A stretch of DNA of 64,000 nucleotides. Source: Photobacterium lipolyticum. GTDB lineage: Bacteria; Pseudomonadota; Gammaproteobacteria; Enterobacterales; Vibrionaceae. Positions 1 through 9,123 of this stretch are shown here, in pieces. Under the pieces are notes generated by a model. It did no database searches, was not told where the DNA came from, and worked only from the letters and a program-made list of their open reading frames with translations. The DNA lies in contig NZ_PYMC01000002.1 of assembly GCF_003026475.1 (NCBI RefSeq), positions 310,001-374,000 on the forward strand, written 5' to 3'. Position 1 is the stretch's first letter; every line of letters starts with the position of its first letter. Both the position numbers and the translations under genes were made by a program.

Positions 1-575
1 GCGTGCGACGTGAAGTCGTATGAAGCGCTGTTCACCGCTTAACGAGTGAACCATCTGTATCACCAGATGAACCTAGGAGCCTGAATAAAGTAGCGGCTCT
101 GACAATGTAACGAAGATAGGCCACAGGCCAATCGGGGTCTAAATCGCGAGACGACGACCCTCCTGATAACCACAAATCGGGTGAGTGCTAGGTAGTCAGT
201 ATGATGAACATATGTGAACCTGCGTAAGGCGCGTTATCCTTGCAAACAGCGGAAGTGGTTAACACGCTGTAGCCAAAAGGCACGAGAGTTGGAAAGAGAT
301 TGCCCCATGCTCTTTCGTGATCGCTAAGCTCTCCGCTCCATAGCTGGCATCTACCCTGACATTGCGCGACATACGGAACACGGTAAGCCTGTATTACTCC
401 CTCTGGGAAAGCCTACATAGCCGATAGTGATGCAGGTATAGGAGGTCGGAGAAAGCAAAGGTTGCATTGTAACGATGCAGATACAGACTCATGTCTGAGC
501 ACGAAAGTGCGCCCACTTCCGACTGGTTTCCCGTTGCGAGAGAATTTGAAGAACTTCATTCAAGGAGAAACGCAA

Positions 576-2048
576 ATGATGATTTCAAAAGAGATTAGTG
601 CCTCTCCTGACAGCGCTCAATGGCAGTCAATCGACTGGAAATCCGTTGAGTCGCATGTATTAAAGCTTCAGATGCGTATCGCAAAGGCAACTAGAGAAGG
701 TAAACACGGCAAGGCGAAAGCCTTGCAATGGTTACTAACGCACTCTCGTTCAGCAAAACTTCTTGCTGTTAAACGAGTGTCGCAAAACAAAGGCAGTAAA
801 ACGCCAGGAATAGACGGTGTCATCTGGAACACAGATGCACGCCGCATGAAAGCAGTCAATCAATTGAGCAGAAAGGCATACAGAGCCAAACCGCTCAAGC
901 GTATTTACATCCCCAAAAAGAATGGCAAGCTTCGACCGCTGGGTATCCCGTGCCTGATTGACAGGGCGCAGCAAGCGCTCCACCTTCTTGCACTAGAGCC
1001 AGTGTCAGAAACACTTGCCGACCCTAACAGCTATGGGTTTAGATCAAACCGCAGCACTGCAGACGCAGTCGATCAGTGCTTCAAATGTTTGGCTCTAAAG
1101 AAATCAGCCCAATGGGTACTCGAGGGAGATATCAAAGCCTGTTTCGACAAGATCGGTCATCAGTGGCTTCTTGATAACATCGCTGTAGACAAGCGTATGT
1201 TGGAACAATGGTTAAAGTCTGGCTTTATGGACAAAGGGCTGTTTTATCGCACCGACGAGGGTACACCACAAGGCGGGATCATATCTCCCACCTTGATGCT
1301 AATGACTCTTGCAGGTCTTGAGCAGCACATAAAGTCCACTGCGTTCAAACTGGGTGCTAGAGCCAACTTTATTGGGTACGCTGACGATTTCGTCGTCACT
1401 TGCGCTTCAAAGGAAGTGCTGGAGAACGATATCAAACCGTTGATTGCTGACTTCTTAGCGGAACGAGGCTTAACACTATCCGAAGAGAAAACGCACATCA
1501 CTCACATCAACGATGGCTTTGACTTCTTGGGTTTTAACCATAGGAAGTACAAAGGAAAATTACTCATTAAGCCGAGCAAATCCAATACGTTGATGTTCTT
1601 AAGTAATCTGCGTGAACTCATCAAAAAGCACGTAACTCTTCCTGTAAATGATCTTATCAAACTGATAAATCCAAAACTCAGGGGATGGTCGAATTACTAT
1701 CGACACTGCGTCGCGAAACAGGTATTCGGATATGTAGGCCACAAACTATTTCATGCGTTATGGCACTGGGCTAAAAGGTGTCATCCAACAAAATCTAAAA
1801 CTTGGATCGCCCTTAAATACTTCATCAATCGAAAAGGCCAATGGCAATTTCACGGTTGGCAGAAGATCATGGATATGGATTGCCAGTTCAATCTCTTCCA
1901 AATCGCCAAAGTACCAATAGAAAGGCATGTGAAAATCCGAAGTGTGGCAACACCATTCGACCCTCAATACCAAGAATACTTGGCGAAGAGAAAGTCCAAA
2001 AGGTTAGCTCGCAACTCTTGGAACGATCCTGCTCTGACTGCTTTATAA
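576..2048 (+). CDS. ltrA: Group II intron reverse transcriptase/maturase
   Basis: This is the intron-encoded protein that helps splicing and reverse-transcribes the intron at its target. An open frame extends back to 462, but ATG 576 follows a good AAGGAG (562-567) and is the likely start, giving 490 aa. RT signatures include PLGIP, EGDIKACFD, GTPQGGIISP and the catalytic YADD. A maturase (domain X) region with LRGWSNYY follows, then a DNA-binding-like tail. The protein stops soon after that tail, with no Cys-rich HNH endonuclease domain visible, so retrotransposition would have to be endonuclease-independent. All RT blocks look intact, so the protein may be active and could act in trans on the deleted copy at 41-42 kb. 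Confidence 0.93.
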   Translation: MMISKEISASPDSAQWQSIDWKSVESHVLKLQMRIAKATREGKHGKAKALQWLLTHSRSAKLLAVKRVSQNKGSKTPGIDGVIWNTDARRMKAVNQLSRKAYRAKPLKRIYIPKKNGKLRPLGIPCLIDRAQQALHLLALEPVSETLADPNSYGFRSNRSTADAVDQCFKCLALKKSAQWVLEGDIKACFDKIGHQWLLDNIAVDKRMLEQWLKSGFMDKGLFYRTDEGTPQGGIISPTLMLMTLAGLEQHIKSTAFKLGARANFIGYADDFVVTCASKEVLENDIKPLIADFLAERGLTLSEEKTHITHINDGFDFLGFNHRKYKGKLLIKPSKSNTLMFLSNLRELIKKHVTLPVNDLIKLINPKLRGWSNYYRHCVAKQVFGYVGHKLFHALWHWAKRCHPTKSKTWIALKYFINRKGQWQFHGWQKIMDMDCQFNLFQIAKVPIERHVKIRSVATPFDPQYQEYLAKRKSKRLARNSWNDPALTAL

Positions 2049-2084
2049 GTTGCTGGGTATCAAACGATGCCTTAGTGGAGGCTT

Positions 2085-2159
2085 GAGCCTAGTGCAGTGA
2101 AAGTTGCACGCTGGGTTCTTAGGGAGACGGCACTTGGTAACAAGTGTCGTCCACCCGAC
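2085..2159 (+). other. Group II intron domains V and VI
   Basis: Domain V (2085-2118) reads GAGCCTAGTGCAGTGAAAG followed by TTGCACGCTGGGTTC, the typical 34-nt catalytic hairpin with a GAAA-type tetraloop. Domain VI follows as an 11-bp stem, GACGGCACTTG/CAAGTGTCGTC, with a GTAA loop. Domain V is unchanged in the 42-kb copy, whereas domain VI there diverges directly after AGACG. Confidence 0.8.
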
Positions 2160-2265
2160 ATAATGGTGCCAGATAAAGAGGCTGGCACGAAGTGGGACAG
2201 AAACGCGTTAGAGCTAAAACTCAGCTCTATATGTAAGTATCAAATCAACTAGACCAATTCACGCT
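2160..2265. other. Short intergenic stretch with two hairpins between intron and qatD
   Basis: Two inverted repeats are visible: GTGCCAG/CTGGCAC (about 2166-2188) and AGAGCT/AGCTCT (about 2209-2227). Either could end Qat transcription arriving from the right, or be part of the intron's 3' exon target. A hairpin of the same design follows intron copy 2. Confidence 0.4.
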
Positions 2266-2991
2266 TTAAGTGAGCAAAGTTTTAAGATTGATTTTAAGTT
2301 GATATTGAACAGCATCTGCTGATGTGTTCCACTGCATAGAGAGGTAATTTACAACTTCAATAACATCAGAAGGAAACAAGATTTTTCCTTTAACCTTGGC
2401 AAATGGGCCATCTGTCTCCAATAAAACTCTATCTTTTGGTAGCCATGAAATTATTTTCTTAGCTCTTGCAGAATGGAGCATCGCTGGCCCGATTGAGAAG
2501 TAGCATCTCAGCTCAACGGCCCTATCAACTTGTTTTTTTGTTGCTAAGAACCAATGAAGAATTGGTCTTCCTGCTTTTGGGTAGACACTTAATAGCTCTA
2601 ACACTTTATCAACAGCGTTGAGGCTGTGAACTGTTAGGATCTTATCGTTAAACTCACAGCACTTATTTAGAATGTGCTCAAACACTACTTGTTGAACTTC
2701 CATATGTTCAGCATAGCCTTTTGAACCATCCAATCCAATTTCGCCGATATACCTTGTTCCATCACATAATGAGTCAAATAAAGACAGCTCATTATATCTT
2801 TGATGAGCCAACTGAGGGTGTAACCCTAAAGCTGTTCTGCAATTATTTAACTTGTTAGTAAGAGCAACAGTACCTCTGAAAGCAGAAGGCACTGTTGTTA
2901 CAGATAACACATAAATGCCGGAGCTATCTATGTCTTTTAGGACTTTGTCATGATCGGGATAGAGATCCACATGACAGTGTAAATCCATCAT
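2266..2991 (-). CDS. qatD: QatD: TatD-family metal-dependent DNase of the Qat defence system
   Basis: This 241-aa protein has TatD-like amidohydrolase/DNase features: N-terminal HCH metal motif (MMDLHCHVD), GEIGLDG, TVHSLNA, the HWF strand and ETDGP near the C-terminus. TatD proteins are metal-dependent 3'-5' exonucleases. In Qat (qatABCD) the TatD-like subunit is the presumed nuclease. The ATG overlaps the qatC stop by 1 nt (TAATG), so translation is coupled. It is the last gene of a minus-strand operon with a KAP NTPase, an unknown protein and a QueC-like protein, which sets it apart from housekeeping tatD. Confidence 0.88.
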   Translation of the reverse strand: MMDLHCHVDLYPDHDKVLKDIDSSGIYVLSVTTVPSAFRGTVALTNKLNNCRTALGLHPQLAHQRYNELSLFDSLCDGTRYIGEIGLDGSKGYAEHMEVQQVVFEHILNKCCEFNDKILTVHSLNAVDKVLELLSVYPKAGRPILHWFLATKKQVDRAVELRCYFSIGPAMLHSARAKKIISWLPKDRVLLETDGPFAKVKGKILFPSDVIEVVNYLSMQWNTSADAVQYQLKINLKTLLT

Positions 2992-4322
2992 TATACATTT
3001 TCCGCTTTAAGGAAGGCTTCAACCTCTTTTAAACCACGTCGAATTGTCGACTCTAGTTTTCTCCTAATATCAATATCAGAAGGTAATGACCCGCTTTGTC
3101 GAAGCCATGAACGATAATCGCCAGTTTTCTTGAGTCTAATTATAGCTGTTTGCACTGCTTGAAGGTCATCTCGCTTTTCTCTTTCCTTATGAACAACCTT
3201 TAAGTTTCTGCTTTCGTAATCTGCATCTTCAGTTAGCTTTGCATGATGAACAGAAGAACGCCTGATTAGACAAGGAACACAGCGACCACATTGGATATGC
3301 TCTCTGTGCCAGTGACTGCAAGACACACTCAATGGAACAGCTTTAGCTATAGCTACTTGGTCTTTACACTCGGCAAGCATTTCACCTTTAGTTTTGAATT
3401 GATAGGGGTTCATGAACTTCACATGAAATCCAGCATCATTCAAGAAAGATTCAAGCCTATTCAAAAAGAATGGATGTGTTGTTCGGGTGCTATGGCTGCC
3501 TATCCTACGTCTTGTCAATGGAGGGTTAATTGAAATATATCCATTTTCAGGCACTATTATTGTTGATATTTTAGAATCATCATTGGCATTCCTTAATGCA
3601 GCAATCCCCAGTACGGCCATAGCTAAGAAGTTAAAGCTCCTTCCTCTCATGGATGTGTCTGTTTTCCCTTTTAAATCTTCCTTTAAGCCAGGAGAAATAC
3701 TGTAAGAAAGCTCTCCGAATCGCGACTTTAAAAGAGATTTGATATTTTCTTGCTTAACTCCATCTCCTCTATAGGCGTGGCTCACAAGAAGAGGTTTGTA
3801 ATCAGAATGTCCATTCAAAATGTCGATAGCACCTACAGCACTATCCAATCCTCCTGAGAATAAACAAACAGAGTTTAGTTCTTTAAGAGTGTCACGTTTT
3901 GCTTCAGCTTTTGAACTCGACTTTGGTTTTGGAATTGCCATTGATGTTTCAAAAAAAGTAAACTGCCATTGGTCTCCTGTAAGGAAGTTCAAAATATATC
4001 TAAGTCGATCTGCTAAGAGACTCCATTTATGCTTGTCTTTGACAGGGATATACAGGTGCATTTCCCTTGACCAAGCATCTGCCGCGGTTTCTCTTTGCTC
4101 GAAAGTATCAGCAGCAGTAACAGCAGTAGCAATAGTAATAAGATCTATCGCATCAGCATCAATGTGAACGCCTAAATCCCTTACCGTGTCTAGCAAAGCG
4201 CGAGATGCTATGCTGTACTTTGTTTTATCATACTGATGAGTATTATAGATCTGCACTGGATGGCAATTTTCTGAATATGCAGGAAGTTCAGACGGATCAT
4301 TATGAAAGTAAAAATTAGTCAT
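2991..4322 (-). CDS. qatC: QatC: QueC-like PP-loop protein of the Qat defence system
   Basis: The protein has a QueC-like core: PP-loop SGGLDSAVG about one third into the protein, and a Cys cluster (CGRC..C) as in the zinc site of 7-cyano-7-deazaguanine synthase. At about 443 aa it is roughly twice the length of housekeeping QueC because of an extra N-terminal region, which is typical of QatC. The reading frame is open to 4364. ATG 4322 (MTNFYFHND) follows GGGAGA and overlaps the qatB stop by 8 nt, so it is preferred. The chemical role of QatC in defence is not established; modification of a nucleobase or of a protein is inference from the fold. Confidence 0.88.
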   Translation of the reverse strand: MTNFYFHNDPSELPAYSENCHPVQIYNTHQYDKTKYSIASRALLDTVRDLGVHIDADAIDLITIATAVTAADTFEQRETAADAWSREMHLYIPVKDKHKWSLLADRLRYILNFLTGDQWQFTFFETSMAIPKPKSSSKAEAKRDTLKELNSVCLFSGGLDSAVGAIDILNGHSDYKPLLVSHAYRGDGVKQENIKSLLKSRFGELSYSISPGLKEDLKGKTDTSMRGRSFNFLAMAVLGIAALRNANDDSKISTIIVPENGYISINPPLTRRRIGSHSTRTTHPFFLNRLESFLNDAGFHVKFMNPYQFKTKGEMLAECKDQVAIAKAVPLSVSCSHWHREHIQCGRCVPCLIRRSSVHHAKLTEDADYESRNLKVVHKEREKRDDLQAVQTAIIRLKKTGDYRSWLRQSGSLPSDIDIRRKLESTIRRGLKEVEAFLKAENV

Positions 4323-5196
4323 TGTAACTCTCCCAAACTTCAACTGTTTGCGTAATAGTGGCAATCTGCAACTGAGTAATGTTGTCTTTTGTTATATTCC
4401 CCGCATTGCCATGAGTCACTTTTTCTACTTGTTCTTGGGTAACCACCTTCACTAACTCCCTTAGTTCTTCTTCCATGCGATGATGTTTGCTTGCATGCTC
4501 AGTATGAAACCATGCTCTTCCCATTCCAGTTACAATATCTTGGAAAATTAGATCGGTTAAATAGCAGGAGAGTGCTTCATGCATTACATCTTCAGTAATT
4601 ACATCTACATTAAAATCATCCTCATCTGGTAATGCTTCAGCAAGTGCATAATCCAACGCTATCCTAACAGCATCTGCATCACCATTTTCTGGTGTTAAAT
4701 GCTCTGTGATCCTGTCAATAGCCTGATCTGTTGTTAAGCCATTTAATTCAGATAATGACAGCGTGTTGTTATTTACCGTTACGCTGTCGCCGCTCATCAT
4801 TCTTAAGAGGCCAGTACCAGCGCTGATACCACTCGCTAATCGCCTACTTGTACCTGAGCCACCACCTGAACCCTTGGCATATTTCCTAAGTGAGCTTCTT
4901 AAGTTAGACGAGCCGCCTCCACCGTTGGCGTATTCACCAAACGATCTTCTTGCGCTTGCTAAACGATTTGGTGGTGCTGGAATCGATGCTGGCCCCGGTA
5001 TTTGCTCTTGAACCTTTCCGTTATCTATTTCTTGATTGGGATCGTTACTTGAATCCTGCCCATCACCATCTGCGGAATCTTGACCATCGTCTGCTCCTTC
5101 ATTTGTACCGAATTGAACTGGATCACTCTGTTCTGCCCACGGCGGTACTAATGGGCTTTGATTATTTGGCCCAGTTGAAGATGCTGACGTTCCCAC
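4315..5196 (-). CDS. qatB: QatB: small accessory protein of the Qat defence system
   Basis: This 293-aa protein has no enzymatic motif I recognise. The N-terminal third is rich in Pro, Asp, Gly and Asn; residues about 80-120 are Gly/Ser/Arg-rich (GGGGSSNLRSS); the C-terminal half is predicted helical and acidic. The call rests mainly on position between the KAP ATPase and the QueC-like gene, and on size, which match the second gene of Qat operons. It starts with GTG, which overlaps the qatA stop by 1 nt (TAGTG) and has a strong GAGGGAG upstream. A structural or adaptor role is inference. Confidence 0.8.
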   Translation of the reverse strand: MGTSASSTGPNNQSPLVPPWAEQSDPVQFGTNEGADDGQDSADGDGQDSSNDPNQEIDNGKVQEQIPGPASIPAPPNRLASARRSFGEYANGGGGSSNLRSSLRKYAKGSGGGSGTSRRLASGISAGTGLLRMMSGDSVTVNNNTLSLSELNGLTTDQAIDRITEHLTPENGDADAVRIALDYALAEALPDEDDFNVDVITEDVMHEALSCYLTDLIFQDIVTGMGRAWFHTEHASKHHRMEEELRELVKVVTQEQVEKVTHGNAGNITKDNITQLQIATITQTVEVWESYND

Positions 5197-6989
5197 TACT
5201 TAACTCCCTCTAATTCTTTAACAATTGGTTTTTTCCAAGCTTTATTTGGCACTGTATTTACATACGCCAAAAAGACTGACTTACATTTACCATCTTTAAG
5301 AGCAAGTAATCTTGCGCCATAGAAACCTAGTGGCATTTTGTTCCAATCTTCCACTAACTTAAATTTCTCGATCAAAGCATCCATCACCGATAAATACTCC
5401 TCTTGCGAGGTCAATTCTATAAGCTTGGAATTTGTTTGACTTAGTCTATTTTTTTGTTTCGATAGGCCATCTAAGAGCTTTTGAGCTGCTCCTGACATGA
5501 CTGAATTAATCACCCCCATTGGGATGCTTTGTCTACTTAGATAAGCTGCCGCTGTAAGATTTTGCCCAGCAAAGGATGGTTGAAGTTTTGACCATTTATC
5601 TAGGAACTCTAAATCATGTTTCCATTCATCAGGGAGCTTTGTAAGATCAAATTCTACATCAATGTTTTCCATGTCAGCGATAACAGCAGGTAAGCCCTTT
5701 TCTTTATCGATAAACTCATACAGCTTATTCGTTGCTTGAGTACCCATACATCGTTCAAAAATAACCAGCTTAGTTATCGTTTTTTCATCTAATTGCATTC
5801 CTCTTCGTTTAGCTGTTTTCAACCTCATTCGAACTTGGTTAAGCAAGCGTTTTACAATCCTTGGATTACCATTGATGTTTGATGATTCAGCTAAAATAGG
5901 AGCCAGCTGTTCGGCAACTTTAAACTCACCTCTTAATTCATCTTTATTATCTATATCGCAATCCGCCAACAGGTCATCTACCGCTATTCGATCCTGTTGC
6001 CAAGAAAGCCTTAGCGACTCCTCAAGTTTTGACCTGATCTTCTCAAATTCCGGTTTTTCAACTTTTTTATCTGAAGCGATCAACATCATCAGATAGGCTC
6101 TAACCTCAGCAACACCAGGCTTTGGTACATGAACAGGAATTTGAATCAATTTATCTAAATAGTCAGTCTGATGTCGTTGAGAAGCACCTTTATGGAAGTG
6201 TGGTACAGCTAAGCGGATCATGTCTTCATCTGCTGCGATAACAAAAGCTGTATTTGGCAGGAATAAAAACAGTCGAATCGCTTCTAGTGTAGAAATAGCA
6301 TTGATTGGAGAGCATCGATCTAAGTTATCAACATAAACGATAAGTGGCCTATTGAAGCTTTCCAATAGTGAAGAGTACGCACTTCTAAACTTTCTTATTT
6401 CTGTAGGTGGTGACAATTTTTTCTTAGGTTTTAGAACTCCTTTTCCACTTTTGGCGACCTTGCTTACTCTACCAGCAGCAGCTTTAACATCACCGATGTC
6501 AAATTCATCTTCTTCTATTTGAGTTTCAGGCTCTTCATCATCCTCGCCAAACCAACTTATTAGTTTTTGACTAAGCCCAAATGTTGGAAATCCAGATAAT
6601 GCCGCACCTCCTTCTGCCAACATTCCAAGTAACCTGATTTTATCGACCCGTTTTGAAAACTCTTCTGCTTTTTCAAGTAGCCCTTTATCTCCTTCAGCTT
6701 CTTTAATAAGCTCAGAGGCTATCGTCTCTAACAACGCTGCCTTAGCATCATCAAACCCTTCAAACATCCATGCATCGAAGTGTATTTGAATGTACTCTTT
6801 TCCTTCTTTACTATCGTTTTCAAGGGAGGTTTTAGTTAGTTCTAGTATTGTTGATTTACCTGCCCCCCAATTACCAAAAATCCCAACGCTAATGGGCATT
6901 AGTTCCCTTTCAGTAATTAGATCTTTGATAGATTCAGCCGTTTCATTGAAATTTAGAAAATCGATTGAAGATTCTTTGTCTGACCACAT
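5196..6989 (-). CDS. qatA: QatA: KAP-family P-loop NTPase of the Qat defence system
   Basis: This 597-aa protein has a KAP_NTPase layout. Walker A is GNWGAGKST (about residues 39-47), a Walker B-like strand reads LIVYVDNLDRC, and sensor-like AADEDMI and RIVKRLLN segments follow. An insert of about 100 residues between Walker A and B is variable in the family. The start ATG 6989 has AGGA 7-10 nt upstream. It is the first gene of the four-gene minus-strand operon qatABCD, whose gene order and families match the described Qat anti-phage system. ATP-driven sensing or assembly is inferred from the family. Confidence 0.88.
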   Translation of the reverse strand: MWSDKESSIDFLNFNETAESIKDLITERELMPISVGIFGNWGAGKSTILELTKTSLENDSKEGKEYIQIHFDAWMFEGFDDAKAALLETIASELIKEAEGDKGLLEKAEEFSKRVDKIRLLGMLAEGGAALSGFPTFGLSQKLISWFGEDDEEPETQIEEDEFDIGDVKAAAGRVSKVAKSGKGVLKPKKKLSPPTEIRKFRSAYSSLLESFNRPLIVYVDNLDRCSPINAISTLEAIRLFLFLPNTAFVIAADEDMIRLAVPHFHKGASQRHQTDYLDKLIQIPVHVPKPGVAEVRAYLMMLIASDKKVEKPEFEKIRSKLEESLRLSWQQDRIAVDDLLADCDIDNKDELRGEFKVAEQLAPILAESSNINGNPRIVKRLLNQVRMRLKTAKRRGMQLDEKTITKLVIFERCMGTQATNKLYEFIDKEKGLPAVIADMENIDVEFDLTKLPDEWKHDLEFLDKWSKLQPSFAGQNLTAAAYLSRQSIPMGVINSVMSGAAQKLLDGLSKQKNRLSQTNSKLIELTSQEEYLSVMDALIEKFKLVEDWNKMPLGFYGARLLALKDGKCKSVFLAYVNTVPNKAWKKPIVKELEGVK

Positions 6990-7248
6990 CGGCTGTTCCT
7001 GCCTTATAAAATTATATTCTGCTCATTTAAGTAGGTAGTTGGATGATATAAGGACAGCGATGCATATATCAAACAAGAAAGAGTAGAACAGTTACCACCG
7101 ACAATTCTAAACAGGTATCCGGTGGGTAATTGTTCCATATACGTTTTGGGGCAGAGTCGCCTTAGATCAATCTGTCAGAACGATTCACATCAGGGCGTAA
7201 GGGGCTGACAGCTGACATCCACCCAATCCAAAAAGTTCTCTGCACTAC
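6990..7248. other. Intergenic region carrying the presumed Qat promoter
   Basis: No gene is visible. It must contain the promoter of the minus-strand Qat operon and the terminator of the PLD gene to the right. I could not identify convincing -35/-10 boxes or a strong hairpin with a T tract. Confidence 0.35.
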
Positions 7249-8418
7249 TCAACCCAAACCCAGCGTCTCGAGCGCCCGATCCGATTTAGTGTTCCAGATC
7301 GGATATTTGGTGGGATTGAGCCAACCATTGAACTCCTTGATGGCCGACTCTCCCAGACTATGAAGCTTCAATGGTTTCTTTTGCAGATCACTGACCCGAA
7401 CAGTGATATCAATGCTCTCGTCCGCCAAATGATTTAAGGAGGTAAGCACCTGTCGAAACGAATTTTTCTCAACAAAAGCTTTCGCTTTATTGGTATAGCG
7501 ATGCTCAACATAGCGCGAGGCATGAAACGTCAGGAACACAGCTCCCATCTCATCCTTGCTGAGTGTTTTTTGCTTAAGATACTGCGCCAGCTGCTTTGAT
7601 CTGGCATACATCTCGTCGGGATAACGGCGTTCCTCTTGACTTTCCTCCCTGATGTAGTCGTAAAACAGCTCCCTGATCAGAACATCACTATTATTACCTG
7701 CTTTGGCTCGCTCTTTGATTTCATCTCTATCACCTCGACGGCTAACCACCAAATAATCCCAGAAATGATCGACAACCAAAAACTCTGGAGTATCCGGAAA
7801 ATGGAAGGCAATCAAATCACGGCACAGACTAGCAACATGCTTTACAGCATTAGCGATACGCTCGTAGTCTGCGCTAAGCTGTATCGGCGAAACATGGATT
7901 TCAGGGAAGAACCCTTCATCATACTGGCTGTACTCTTCGATATAGCGATCCAGTACATCTGAAGTCAGCTCATGAGCCACTTCGAAAATCTGCCGCGCTT
8001 GCTCTAGCGCGTCTTTAGCTGGATTACCCTCCAACAGCACATTCGTCTCAATATTCTTGTCAAAGCCGCCCTGCGTCATATTTGATGAGCCAATCGCTGT
8101 CCTGCACTGAAAGTCATCCTCATGCCATGAGTATTCATCTCCTCGAGCAAAGGCATAGATTTTGGAGTGCAACTCTTTGCCCAGAAATCGGACTTGCGTG
8201 TTTCTTAAGGACAACACCCGTCGCAAAGCTTCAGGGCGTGTTGGCGGCCTGAGGGAGACAACCAGCTTTACCGATTTGCCTTCCTGCACCAGTCGGCCTA
8301 TCCATTCATCATCCGTGAAAAATGCCGTGACAATGCAGGCTTCATCGCACCAACTGACCAGCGGGGAGAGCTCTCTTGCAAACGTTTCCTCTCCGCTTAC
8401 ATTGGTAATGACTTTCAT
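7249..8418 (-). CDS. Phospholipase D-family (HKD) nuclease-like protein
   Basis: This 389-aa protein carries one clear PLD half-site, HSKIY followed by AIGSSNMTQGGFDKN with an N-terminal alpha/beta lead-in; most single-HKD enzymes work as dimers. The last about 200 residues are helical and unrecognised. ATG 8418 is preceded by AAGGAT. PLD-family nucleases are common in defence loci (for example the PLD subunit of DISARM), and this one sits between two anti-phage operons. It stands alone, however, with about 470 nt before it and 260 nt after. Whether it is a separate one-gene system or a relic of a helicase-PLD system is open. A UPF1-like helicase remnant lies at 13.9-14.3 kb. Confidence 0.72.
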   Translation of the reverse strand: MKVITNVSGEETFARELSPLVSWCDEACIVTAFFTDDEWIGRLVQEGKSVKLVVSLRPPTRPEALRRVLSLRNTQVRFLGKELHSKIYAFARGDEYSWHEDDFQCRTAIGSSNMTQGGFDKNIETNVLLEGNPAKDALEQARQIFEVAHELTSDVLDRYIEEYSQYDEGFFPEIHVSPIQLSADYERIANAVKHVASLCRDLIAFHFPDTPEFLVVDHFWDYLVVSRRGDRDEIKERAKAGNNSDVLIRELFYDYIREESQEERRYPDEMYARSKQLAQYLKQKTLSKDEMGAVFLTFHASRYVEHRYTNKAKAFVEKNSFRQVLTSLNHLADESIDITVRVSDLQKKPLKLHSLGESAIKEFNGWLNPTKYPIWNTKSDRALETLGLG

Positions 8419-8889
8419 TTTAATCCTTATAAATTGGTAGGTTATTTATTATAAATCTTATATTGATGGCACGGCTAACGCTGAAGGTTCACTGCTTTTG
8501 TAAGTCTTTGAGTTCATTTCTTCGAATGTAGCTACCTAAGGAACTTGGCGATATTACCTTTGGGCCAATCTAGGTCTGTTGGCAACTTTTTTCTGCCAGT
8601 CCCGAGCCATTGAGCGCTTGCACTGCCCCGACAAACAACGGGTTAGCTAGGTGTACTCATCGATGCCGCGCTTCTAGTTGGCTATATGGCTCATTAAAGA
8701 CCGGTTGATGAAAGTAGATAAATTCATCACTGAGCACGAATTAAAGTGTATTAATGCAGTTGAGATGAACAAAATAATCTACATGGGGTTTTGATTAATA
8801 GCGTCAAAATTTACGTAATAAATAGACAGAAAGGCGAGAGGCTTGAAATCTTACTAGATGTTCTTCCAACTAATGAACTGAGAGTCTCC
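8419..8889. other. Noncoding gap between the PLD gene and the Bil-like operon
   Basis: No gene-like frame is visible on either strand. The segment separates the end of the ubiquitin-like operon from the PLD gene, both on the minus strand, and should hold the PLD promoter. I see no convincing repeat or terminator. Confidence 0.35.
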
Positions 8890-9090
8890 TTAACTTGAAT
8901 TAGATGTCGACCTACTCCTTTCTGTTGACTGTTGATTGCTTTTTCTAGCTGAATTGATATACCTAAAAAATGCCCCAATTCCAGACACTCTGCAAGAAAT
9001 CCATTTTCGCCCAGAAGGAGAGGTGCCTACATTAATTAGGCCAAACCCAAAAGAATAACCAATATCGTTTTGGGATACGTTCGCTTTCAT
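8890..9090 (-). CDS. Small hypothetical protein at the end of the Bil-like operon
   Basis: This 66-aa frame starts at ATG 9090 with a CGGAGAA Shine-Dalgarno 1-7 nt upstream, 33 nt after the JAMM peptidase gene and on the same strand. The middle (VGTSPSGRKWISCRVSGIG) loosely recalls the Gly-rich repeats of DUF4236-type small proteins, and the tail is Ser/Arg-rich. I do not recognise a function. Position and ribosome-binding site suggest a real seventh gene, but its short length leaves doubt. Confidence 0.42.
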   Translation of the reverse strand: MKANVSQNDIGYSFGFGLINVGTSPSGRKWISCRVSGIGAFFRYINSARKSNQQSTERSRSTSNSS

Positions 9091-9123
9091 TTCTCCGGGT
9101 AATTTAAATGATTTAAACCAACG

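Larger units (their letters stand above)
3..2159 (+). mobile_element. Group II intron, apparently full length (copy 1)
   Basis: The left end GTGCGACGTGAAG has the group II 5' GUGYG-type start. A structured noncoding leader of about 570 nt precedes an intron-encoded RT/maturase. A domain V hairpin follows the ORF, then a long domain VI stem, and the intron ends in ...CCCGAC (AY-type end). A second, internally deleted copy starts at 41,054 and is nearly identical over the leader, which fixes the 5' boundary. The intron lies downstream of, and convergent with, the Qat operon. The 5' exon is outside the window. The 3' boundary is inferred from domain VI and may be off by a few bases. Confidence 0.85.

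Noticed and set aside
462..575. N-terminal 38 codons of the intron ORF (start at 462)
   Set aside because: They lie in the structured intron leader; ATG 576 has a good Shine-Dalgarno and matches the usual start of the family.
1841..2086. 81-codon frame overlapping the end of the intron maturase, with CxxC-like ENPKCGN
   Set aside because: It is a shadow in another frame, not an HNH domain; the maturase frame is complete and continues past it.
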